This document shows positions 7,421 to 12,997 of a stretch of 59,678 nt of DNA, one piece after another; within the stretch, counting starts at the first letter, position 1, and each line of letters starts with the position of its first letter. The stretch is taken from positions 1 to 59,678 of the IMG/VR virus record IMGVR_UViG_3300018080_000199, one strand, 5' to 3'. Both the position numbers and the translations under genes were made by a program. Source of the stretch: a virus. The notes under the pieces are model-generated. The model did no database searches. It saw only the letters and a list, made by a program, of their open reading frames with translations, and was not told the DNA's origin.

Positions 7421-7795
7421 CTAGCATACAGGCATTGGGCACTGAACCTTGACACCACAACCTTCACAAGTGAACACATATGCAGCATCAGGTTCAACAG
7501 CATGTGTGCTCCCACACTCAGGACACTCGATCTCGCGATTTGCTAAATCAAAAAGAACCTCTTCAAGAGCCTCAATACTCGTATCCTCAAGACCCATGAC
7601 CACACCCGTTTTCTCGCTCTGAGGTTTGGGCTCACGCTTCTCGAATGTGGTCCCGATCTGAATGTTCGCGCCTTCCTTCTTGGCACAAGAATCGCACATA
7701 TAACCCCACTGACCAGAGCGCGTAGGAGCATCATACTTTGCCTCCTCTCCACAGATATCACACTTGGGAAATTCCTTGACATACTTGATACCCAT
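7421..7795 (-). CDS. double zinc-ribbon protein, 124 aa
   Basis: Start at 7795 behind GGAGGACTAGCA. There are two four-cysteine units: CDICG with CDSC near the N-terminus and CPECG with CEGC near the C-terminus, joined by a charged helix. It contains a genome palindrome (7536-7550) read as D-L-A-N-R. It is likely a nucleic-acid or protein adaptor; the role is not determinable. Confidence 0.7.
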   Translation of the reverse strand: MGIKYVKEFPKCDICGEEAKYDAPTRSGQWGYMCDSCAKKEGANIQIGTTFEKREPKPQSEKTGVVMGLEDTSIEALEEVLFDLANREIECPECGSTHAVEPDAAYVFTCEGCGVKVQCPMPVC

Positions 7796-7813
7796 TGCTA
7801 GTCCTCCTATGAT

Positions 7814-8251
7814 TTAGCAAATTACTCCTGCCTCTTGGAAACTGAAAAAACAATCCTTGCCAAGAATCACATGATCCAGAACTCGAAGTCCAAGAAGCTT
7901 TCCGCACTTGCATAGCCGTTCTGTAAGACTACGATCCTCAGGACTCGGAGTACAATCACCACTTGGATGGTTATGTATGAAAGCCACTGCTGCTGCACCA
8001 TCAATAAGAGCCGGACGAAAAACTTCTCTCGGATGCACAAGTGAGGCTGTGAGCGTACCCAAAGAGACAAGATGCTTGTCAATGACCTTATGCTTTTGAT
8101 TCATTGTCACGACAAAGAATGCTTCCTGAGAAAGTTCTCTTGAGTCTTCAAACATTCTCACAAAGTCCTTGGCATCAGTGGCTATACATCCAGTGGCTTC
8201 TCGGACCTGCATTGTCTTGAATTTTACTTGACAACCATACTGAGTAGCCAT
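7814..8251 (-). CDS. RadC-like JAMM/MPN domain protein
   Basis: 145 residues. The start at 8251 lies six bases after GGAGG; the longer frame to 8365 overlaps another gene. The metal-binding signature H-N-H-P-S-G followed by D ten residues later (SGDCTPSPEDRSLT) is the JAMM motif of RadC proteins, with an upstream Glu-containing segment (HPREVFRPAL). RadC-like proteins are common on phages and plasmids; proposed roles are in DNA recombination or repair and are not settled. The stop codon lies within a 15-bp palindrome (7810-7824). Confidence 0.88.
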   Translation of the reverse strand: MATQYGCQVKFKTMQVREATGCIATDAKDFVRMFEDSRELSQEAFFVVTMNQKHKVIDKHLVSLGTLTASLVHPREVFRPALIDGAAAVAFIHNHPSGDCTPSPEDRSLTERLCKCGKLLGLRVLDHVILGKDCFFSFQEAGVIC

Positions 8252-8276
8252 TGCCATCCTCCCATGATTTATCAAA

Positions 8277-8543
8277 TTACTCATTCTCCTCAGGAATACT
8301 GATCTCCAGCCCTTCATACGTGGAGCCGTCGGGATTTTCCTTCGGCACCTGTCGAAAGGTTGCATGAGGAAAATTCCGGTTCATGTAATTGTTGAACGCG
8401 GCATTGTTCCTTGCTCGCTGCCTCACGAACTTTGCGAACTTTGTCAACCACCATAATTCCTCACGCGTAAGCGTATCCACTGAACGACCAAACGCCTTTT
8501 CAAACTCCTGTGATACAACGTCGCCATCAAACTTGTAAGCCAT
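8277..8543 (-). CDS. small unknown protein, 88 aa
   Basis: Start at 8543 behind GGAGGACTAGGA. Helical N-terminal half (EELWWLTKFAKFVRQRA) and acidic C-terminus. The stop overlaps a 15-bp palindrome at 8265-8279 that directly precedes the next binding site. Function unknown. Confidence 0.65.
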   Translation of the reverse strand: MAYKFDGDVVSQEFEKAFGRSVDTLTREELWWLTKFAKFVRQRARNNAAFNNYMNRNFPHATFRQVPKENPDGSTYEGLEISIPEENE

Positions 8544-8569
8544 TCCTAGTCCTCCTGTGATTTGGTAAA

Positions 8570-8746
8570 TTACTTATTCTCAGACTTTGGCTTCTGAACC
8601 ATACCACCACAGAACCAACAATGTTTTACCTTACACTCAGGGCATTCTGCAATATCCTCATCCGAACACATTGGACAATGACCATTATTTGGACAAGGAA
8701 TATTTGGTCCAAGACCTTCACATTCAGGACACTTATACTTATTCAA
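8570..8746 (-). CDS. cysteine-rich zinc protein, TTG start, 58 aa
   Basis: TTG at 8746 is seven bases after AGGAGG and overlaps the upstream stop; the longer frame to 8815 has no support. Four CxxC pairs (KCPEC, HCPMC, ECPEC, CWFCGG) in 58 residues suggest two zinc sites, like paired rubredoxin-type knuckles. Its stop lies within the palindrome at 8558-8572. Function unknown. Confidence 0.65.
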   Translation of the reverse strand: MNKYKCPECEGLGPNIPCPNNGHCPMCSDEDIAECPECKVKHCWFCGGMVQKPKSENK

Positions 8747-9071
8747 GGCCGGCCTCCTCAAACATACGGTCAATTCCCAGAAGTTCTTTAGCGGTCTCAA
8801 TATGCTTGCAGTCATTCCATCTTATGAAAGCATAACATGTGCAAGACCACTCACCTTGGATACAGCGTACGGTATAAGATTTCCATTCCTTACTCTCACT
8901 TGGAATATCCCATGACCGCATTTCCCTTCGAAAGATCTCCTTCATTCTCCAGTACTCCCGAGTCAATTCCTCAAGACGCTCAGGAGTGTACGGCTCGATT
9001 GGTCTTATCCCGACTATGAAGGGGCCGCCGGGAATATTCCATCGCGTGGGCGGCGCATGAAAGTTTGTCAT
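8739..9071 (-). CDS. SWIM zinc-finger protein
   Basis: 110 residues, start at 9071 behind GGAGGACGAGA. The C-terminal half contains W-S-C-T-C-Y-A-F then N-D-C-K-H, which fits the SWIM signature C-x-C-x(n)-C-x-H. SWIM fingers bind DNA or protein and occur with SNF2 helicases (one is encoded at 17728) and recombination factors. The N-terminal half is basic and helical. Partner and substrate are unknown. Confidence 0.75.
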   Translation of the reverse strand: MTNFHAPPTRWNIPGGPFIVGIRPIEPYTPERLEELTREYWRMKEIFRREMRSWDIPSESKEWKSYTVRCIQGEWSCTCYAFIRWNDCKHIETAKELLGIDRMFEEAGLE

Positions 9072-9252
9072 TCTCGTCCTCCGTAAGCCTTACATCCAAG
9101 ATAGTACAGATACTCCAACCAATAGCCTTTGACACATGTGCTTCAATAACCGATTGCTCGTACTTCTCAATTAACTCAGGCTTTAGAGGAACGTCAACTA
9201 TTCTTGTCACTTCCTCGCCGCTCTGAGTCATGAGGATCACTTCCAGTTCCAT
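8980..9252 (-). CDS. small unknown protein, 90 aa
   Basis: Start at 9252 behind GGAGGGAAGCTA, inside the tail of the sigma gene. Its C-terminal 30 codons overlap the SWIM gene in another frame, a longer overlap than usual here. The front 60 residues (ELEVILMTQSGEEVTRIVDV) look like an ordinary alpha/beta domain; the overlapping tail is basic and low in order. Function unknown. Confidence 0.5.
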   Translation of the reverse strand: MELEVILMTQSGEEVTRIVDVPLKPELIEKYEQSVIEAHVSKAIGWSICTILDVRLTEDENDKLSCAAHAMEYSRRPLHSRDKTNRAVHS

Positions 9253-9952
9253 TAGCTTCCCTCCTAATAAAACGAGTAAACTTCTTTCCAATATCATCCA
9301 AGATTTGGCTCACACGAGCCGGCGAAATCCTTAAGATCTTAGCAATATCACGACCTGTGTGGTTCTCTAGTCTCAGCTTCAAAACCTCTTGCTCCTGGGT
9401 TGAAAGATAATTTAGAAAATCATGGATCTCATAATCATTTTCATCATATTGCGGAGGAAGGAGGCTTATCTCAGCATCATTGGTATATGCTGTATTGTCC
9501 TCGTCCTCTTGAACTTTTCCGTGCAGGTTTATTGTGTAGGGGAGAATATTCTCCTCTCTCATTTTCTTTATCTGTTTCTGAGGAATCCGTATTACATGAT
9601 CCTCAGATAAAAACTTATGAATAGCGGAATGTACTTTTATTGTTATATATCCCCCTATATTATTATGTACGTGCGCGCACATGCGATCTACAGCTTCTAC
9701 AAGACCGATCATAGCTGCCGATACAATATCATCTTTCTTTTTAGGGTATCGTGCCACATATCCCCCACAAATCTGCAATACCAAACGCACATGAGACATG
9801 ATAAGTGTCTCACGTGCATCTGTGTCACCAGCGCGGTGTTTTGCAAGAAGATCGGTAAGTTCAGGAAGGGATAACTGATTTGGTAAATCAGATTGCCCAA
9901 TAGGATGGACAACATTATAACGGATTCTCTTTTTTGATCCACCAAGATACAT
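9194..9952 (-). CDS. sigma-70-like RNA polymerase sigma factor
   Basis: 252 residues, start at 9952 behind GGGAGCGTAGG. Region 2 is visible in the N-terminal half: DARETLIMSHVRLVLQICGG, then DDIVSAAMIGLVEAVDRM, matching the core-binding and -10 helices. Region 4 at about 195-230 has the helix-turn-helix (TGRDIAKILRISPARVSQIL) that reads -35 elements. It would redirect host RNA polymerase to phage promoters, probably those of the late region. It is the first gene after the control region at 9953-10256, which carries two host-like promoters and 18-bp repeats in its leader. Confidence 0.9.
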   Translation of the reverse strand: MYLGGSKKRIRYNVVHPIGQSDLPNQLSLPELTDLLAKHRAGDTDARETLIMSHVRLVLQICGGYVARYPKKKDDIVSAAMIGLVEAVDRMCAHVHNNIGGYITIKVHSAIHKFLSEDHVIRIPQKQIKKMREENILPYTINLHGKVQEDEDNTAYTNDAEISLLPPQYDENDYEIHDFLNYLSTQEQEVLKLRLENHTGRDIAKILRISPARVSQILDDIGKKFTRFIRREANGTGSDPHDSERRGSDKNS

Positions 9953-10000
9953 CCTACGCTCCCTGATTCACTAAATTATTTATGGGCCATGGATTTACTG

Positions 10001-10036
10001 AAATAATTTAATTCAGTAAAATAATTTAATTCAGTA
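10001..10036 (-). repeat. two tandem 18-bp repeats in sigma leader
   Basis: Two perfect copies of TACTGAATTAAATTATTT on the minus strand, lying in the 5' untranslated leader of the sigma gene. The same unit, in the same sense relative to the gene downstream, lies in both leaders of the 22.2-22.8 kb region. A binding site for a regulator or a leader RNA element is likely. Confidence 0.85.
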
Positions 10037-10071
10037 GAATAATCCTCCCTGGATACGGAACCTCCGCCTAT

Positions 10072-10100
10072 ACCATACTATATGTATGGTCCTTAGTCAA
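10072..10100 (-). promoter_or_regulatory. sigma-70-type promoter with operator-like palindrome
   Basis: TTGACT (-35), 17-base spacer, TATGGT (-10), reading leftward into the sigma operon. The -10 box lies in a 7-bp inverted repeat ACCATAC-TATAT-GTATGGT (10072-10090), an obvious place for a repressor. Confidence 0.6.
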
Positions 10101-10117
10101 CTAGAATCTTATAAGTC

Positions 10118-10145
10118 ATTATATTCCAAGGGTTTAAAATGACAA
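10118..10145 (-). promoter_or_regulatory. sigma-70-type promoter, upstream of the pair
   Basis: TTGTCA, 16-base spacer, consensus TATAAT, same direction as the promoter at 10072-10100 and 18 bases upstream of it. Both would be read by an unmodified host polymerase. Confidence 0.6.
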
Positions 10146-10151
10146 TTCAAA

Positions 10152-10177
10152 CCGGAGAATTTCACGAAATTCTCTGG
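10152..10177. promoter_or_regulatory. 26-bp palindrome, possible operator
   Basis: CCGGAGAATTTC-AC-GAAATTCTCTGG, twelve pairs with one G-T, immediately upstream of the distal promoter. It differs from the dispersed 15-bp palindrome, so it probably binds another protein. Confidence 0.5.
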
Positions 10178-10203
10178 CACAGTATTTGCTAGATGAATTA
10201 TTT

Positions 10204-10221
10204 TACTGAATTAAATTATTT
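10204..10221 (+). repeat. inverted copy of the 18-bp repeat
   Basis: One full TACTGAATTAAATTATTT on the plus strand, preceded by a partial copy (ATGAATTATTT). It faces away from the copies at 10001-10036 and is followed by TTTTAG and a palindrome at 10245-10259, as in the plus-strand leader at 22783-22837. Confidence 0.7.
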
Positions 10222-10256
10222 TTAGACCTCCTGATTCTATAATATAATTCAATAAA

Positions 10257-10514
10257 TTATTTAGTATCTGAGGGATTTACTAAATTATGTGTACTACGAA
10301 ATTTTCCTCGGATAAGTACATGATCTCCGAAGATATGTTTTAGTAAATTTTCAATTCTTGTTGCTGTTGCTTCAAGACGATCAAGACGATCCGTTGTTGG
10401 AAGTGGTGGGCCATTAAATACCTGGCCTTTAAGCTCAGGGTTAAGTTTCTGTCTCTCAGTAAGAAGTGTCTTAAAGGCCCCAACATCTTCTTCTGTCATA
10501 TTCTCAATCTGCAT
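10257..10514 (-). CDS. small unknown protein, 85 aa
   Basis: Start at 10514 behind AAGGGAAATATA. Helical and charged, with a likely coiled segment (TDRLDRLEATATRIENLLKH). Its last codons contain a near-match palindrome read as N-L-V-N. It is the last gene before the control region. Function unknown. Confidence 0.65.
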   Translation of the reverse strand: MQIENMTEEDVGAFKTLLTERQKLNPELKGQVFNGPPLPTTDRLDRLEATATRIENLLKHIFGDHVLIRGKFRSTHNLVNPSDTK

Positions 10515-10525
10515 TATATTTCCCT

Positions 10526-10945
10526 TTATATAAGCTCCTTAAACATCCAAAATTCATCCCACTGTGCATTCACTTCAGTAGCAATATAACCACGAGGATC
10601 ATAAACCTTATAGCCATCCCAAGCAACTACATGAGAAATATCTGAATACATGAGTATTCCTATATTTCCATTGATAGGAAATTTTCCGTTTATTCTAATT
10701 TCCTTACCATTTATTTCTATAGCTCGAAAGAAAGGCATACATGCATACCCAAACTTATAAATAATTGGCAATAGATCTTCTAATTGTATCCCACGATGAT
10801 GATTAGGATGTCCTTTTTCAGGCCACATGATTTCTTCTGGATCATGTTTCACCCATCTTCTAATATCCTCAGCATCAACATTCATACACATGGCTACTGA
10901 GCAAAGTACACATTCATAATCACCTACTTGACGTATTAGTTTCAA
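10526..10945 (-). CDS. C39-like cysteine peptidase-fold protein
   Basis: 139 residues. TTG at 10945 is six bases after GAGGAGG and is preferred to the longer ATG forms, which run into the NYN gene. The N-terminus I-R-Q-V-G-D-Y-E-C-V-L-C-S-V-A-M has the Q-x(5)-C layout of papain-like C39 peptidases. HVVAWDGYKVYDPRG near the C-terminus has the His followed by Asp of the same fold. A papain-like hydrolase in the early region could process phage or host proteins; this is inference. Confidence 0.65.
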   Translation of the reverse strand: MKLIRQVGDYECVLCSVAMCMNVDAEDIRRWVKHDPEEIMWPEKGHPNHHRGIQLEDLLPIIYKFGYACMPFFRAIEINGKEIRINGKFPINGNIGILMYSDISHVVAWDGYKVYDPRGYIATEVNAQWDEFWMFKELI

Positions 10946-11390
10946 TGAGAACCTCCTCATCAATTTCACGCCAAAAATTCGATGCCTCTTTCATTTCATA
11001 GCTAATATATGAGGCCCAGATTCCTACCTCAATACTCCTGGCTCTAAGCCATTGGATCAGCGGCAAAAAGGCTTTATTTGAGGAGCCAAGAATAATGGTG
11101 TTCACTCGATCTACATGATTCACTGCTTCTAACACAATATCGACAATCGGATTATATCGCTTAGTCTCGGTATTGAGTCCTTTAAATTTAACAATAAATC
11201 CGTAGTGCCGTAATGCATCCCGAAATCCATATGCACGGTCATTAGCTATAGTACCATAGGCTATTGAGATTGTATCCTCACCTGCCCATTGGTTATATAG
11301 CTTCGCATAATCAATACAGCGTCCCGCAAACTTACGATTAACCCCATAATGTAAGTTCCCCGTATCGAGTAGTACCAATGTATTTGGCAT
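10920..11390 (-). CDS. NYN (PIN-like) domain protein
   Basis: 156 residues, start at 11390 (GGAGAAGAATA then ATG, TAATG overlap). The opening LVLLDTGNLHYG with Asp and Asn in the first strand, the later N-P-I-V-D-I-V-L-E-A, and TIILGSSNKAFLPLIQWLRA match NYN/LabA-like PIN-fold domains, which are metal-dependent RNA nucleases. The family usually has S-x-D-x-D in the third motif; here it reads S-S-N-K-A, so one acidic residue may be missing and activity is uncertain. Confidence 0.75.
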   Translation of the reverse strand: MPNTLVLLDTGNLHYGVNRKFAGRCIDYAKLYNQWAGEDTISIAYGTIANDRAYGFRDALRHYGFIVKFKGLNTETKRYNPIVDIVLEAVNHVDRVNTIILGSSNKAFLPLIQWLRARSIEVGIWASYISYEMKEASNFWREIDEEVLIETNTSSR

Positions 11391-11728
11391 TATTCTTCTC
11401 CAGGGACTTTATATCTTTTCGTATAATCCTCACGACACTTAGCCCACTTATTCCAATCACAAAATTGATTTACCAAATTACATGCCTTAGCGGAATTATG
11501 TGCAGCAGAAAATGTTACAGGTGTTGGACGTGTTGTTAACCATGCCACAAAAGCCGTTATTGCTTCACGTGGTGTGAGATCTGGTTGATTCAATTGAGGC
11601 ATGACACCTTGCATACATTTAGCCATCTTCTCCTGGGGGTCTGGTACTTTGATATTTTGAGCCTTAATACCTACTTCTTGTCTCTGTTTCTTCTCATACT
11701 CAGCTTTTGCTTTCTCAAAATTATTCAT
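11390..11728 (-). CDS. unknown protein, 112 aa
   Basis: Start at 11728 behind AAGGAACCAAG, ATGA overlap. N-terminal charged helix (EKAKAEYEKKQRQEVGIK), then a compact helical domain with three Trp at the end. It contains a genome palindrome (11466-11480) read as N-L-V-N-Q. Function unknown. Confidence 0.65.
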   Translation of the reverse strand: MNNFEKAKAEYEKKQRQEVGIKAQNIKVPDPQEKMAKCMQGVMPQLNQPDLTPREAITAFVAWLTTRPTPVTFSAAHNSAKACNLVNQFCDWNKWAKCREDYTKRYKVPGEE

Positions 11729-12105
11729 CTTGGTTCCTTTCTTCGCTGTATTTTCTTATGATCTAGATAGAATACCCAATTACAAGGTTTATGTAATTTA
11801 TAAAATTCTAAATCTGAATCCCCAGTTAGAATCCAAACACCACTTCCAAAAGCACACAACTTAGGGAATGTTTCAATCTGTGCTGGAGTAAACCGTGAGC
11901 CTTTCATATCAGGAAGTTTAACCTCTATCCACCGATGCCCATATCGAACATGAGTGGCAAAGAGATCCGGAAATCCATATTGATACATGTTTCCATGTGT
12001 TTGAAGAACAAACCATTCTTCACGTCTCAAGCGATTAATTATTCGCCTTTGGATTTTTGCTTCTGGTCCTTTTTGGCCGTAGTGTTTGAAAGGTTGGGTC
12101 TGCAT
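11725..12105 (-). CDS. VRR-NUC type nuclease
   Basis: 126 residues. The order G-P-E-A-K-I-Q-R-R-I, G-F-P-D-L-F-A, W-I-E-V-K and then T-P-A-Q is the PD-(D/E)xK arrangement of VRR-NUC domains (Asp in P-D-L, E-x-K catalytic pair). Stand-alone phage versions of this length are common and are linked to branched-DNA or structure-specific cleavage in replication and recombination. The first 22 codons overlap the upstream gene, and its binding site (GAGAG) is weak. Confidence 0.85.
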   Translation of the reverse strand: MQTQPFKHYGQKGPEAKIQRRIINRLRREEWFVLQTHGNMYQYGFPDLFATHVRYGHRWIEVKLPDMKGSRFTPAQIETFPKLCAFGSGVWILTGDSDLEFYKLHKPCNWVFYLDHKKIQRRKEPR

Positions 12106-12338
12106 TCTGCTCTCACAATATTAAGAAGAATCTGTGCAAGTTTGAGTTTCTCATCCATAGCTTGCCCAGTCACCATACCTACAGCTTCAGTAACAAGTTC
12201 TCGTACTCGATGTAAATAATATGTGTTATTATTCACATCCAAAATTACTTGTAATTGCGGATTCTCTTTTCCACGTATCACACATTCACTTAGCAGACTT
12301 CTTTGTAGCTTTATGCTCAGACTTTTCTTTCTTGGCAT
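12039..12338 (-). CDS. unknown protein, 99 aa
   Basis: Start at 12338 behind GGAGAGAAA; the frame to 12359 is less well placed. Helical, basic at both ends. It overlaps both neighbours by more than 50 bases. Function unknown. Confidence 0.6.
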   Translation of the reverse strand: MPRKKSLSIKLQRSLLSECVIRGKENPQLQVILDVNNNTYYLHRVRELVTEAVGMVTGQAMDEKLKLAQILLNIVRAECRPNLSNTTAKKDQKQKSKGE

Positions 12339-12639
12339 TTTCTCTCCTCTCCTTAGCATACGCCTTCTTTAATTCATACATTCGCTTTTTCAGTGCGTTC
12401 TTAGCTGCTCGGAGCATAATTTGTTCACGAAGATCTCTCACCCCAAGTAAATTATAATTTGCCCAAACTTCATCAGGTAGTAGATTCTTTACTGCTTTGT
12501 AATCCTTGTATACTTCCACTAGTTCTTCCGTGCTCAAATGGTCTGGAAACTTTAGACCTAATTTCTTCAACTCTGCTCTTATATCTTCGTCGCGTACTTC
12601 CTTCGGTCTTTTCATCGGTTCTGGTACTTCTCTTGCCAT
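12286..12639 (-). CDS. SAP/HeH-like helical protein, 117 aa
   Basis: ATG at 12639 is spaced seven bases from GGGGAGG. Residues 20-50 (RAELKKLGLKFPDHLSTEEL) resemble a SAP/HeH helix-extended loop-helix, a small DNA-binding fold. The C-terminal 40 residues are a long Lys/Arg-rich helix. DNA binding is plausible. Its first 167 bases lie inside the 3' part of the upstream gene. Confidence 0.6.
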   Translation of the reverse strand: MAREVPEPMKRPKEVRDEDIRAELKKLGLKFPDHLSTEELVEVYKDYKAVKNLLPDEVWANYNLLGVRDLREQIMLRAAKNALKKRMYELKKAYAKERRENAKKEKSEHKATKKSAK

Positions 12640-12997
12640 CTTCATTCCTCCCCATACTTAAATCCACAAAATTCGGAAAATATAACATAACATCTGTTTC
12701 ATGAAATTCAATTTGTTGAATTAATTCCTCCTTACTATATGTGCTCCAATATTTGATCCTTAGTTTTCGTGCTAGTTTTTGAAGTTTAACCATTGGCCAA
12801 TCTTGTATCTTTGTCTCCTCCAATATATCCATTAAGATAATATCAAGAAGATTTTCTGATAGGATCTCTTCCAGGAATCCAATTAATGATTCCATTTCTT
12901 CATCTTTTAGGCTCCTATTCTTAACATGGTATTCAATTTTACGTAACTTATTAACACGTTGTCGTAATAACTGAAGTAACTCTACTTTTCTCCCCAT
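12473..12997 (-). CDS. Rho-N/SAP-like protein with long overlap, 174 aa
   Basis: Start at 12997, overlapping the polymerase stop by 16 bases. Residues about 68-97 (PMVKLQKLARKLRIKYWSTY) resemble the Rho N-terminal/SAP fold. The last 55 codons overlap the next gene in another frame and are basic and Ser/Thr-rich, unlike the front. They may be a tail added by loss of an earlier stop. No strong binding site was found, so the start is uncertain. Confidence 0.5.
   Translation of the reverse strand: MGRKVELLQLLRQRVNKLRKIEYHVKNRSLKDEEMESLIGFLEEILSENLLDIILMDILEETKIQDWPMVKLQKLARKLRIKYWSTYSKEELIQQIEFHETDVMLYFPNFVDLSMGRNEDGKRSTRTDEKTEGSTRRRYKSRVEEIRSKVSRPFEHGRTSGSIQGLQSSKESTT

Larger units (their letters stand above)
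9953..10256. promoter_or_regulatory. control region upstream of the sigma gene
   Basis: 304 bases without a gene. From left to right it holds a degenerate 15-bp palindrome (9964-9978), two tandem 18-bp repeats (10001-10036), two minus-strand promoters (10072-10100 and 10118-10145), a long palindrome (10152-10177), a further inverted 18-bp repeat (10204-10221) and another palindrome (10245-10259). The arrangement mirrors the divergent region at 22222-22847. The right-hand part resembles the plus-strand leader there but no plus-strand gene follows, so it may be a decayed copy. Confidence 0.65.
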
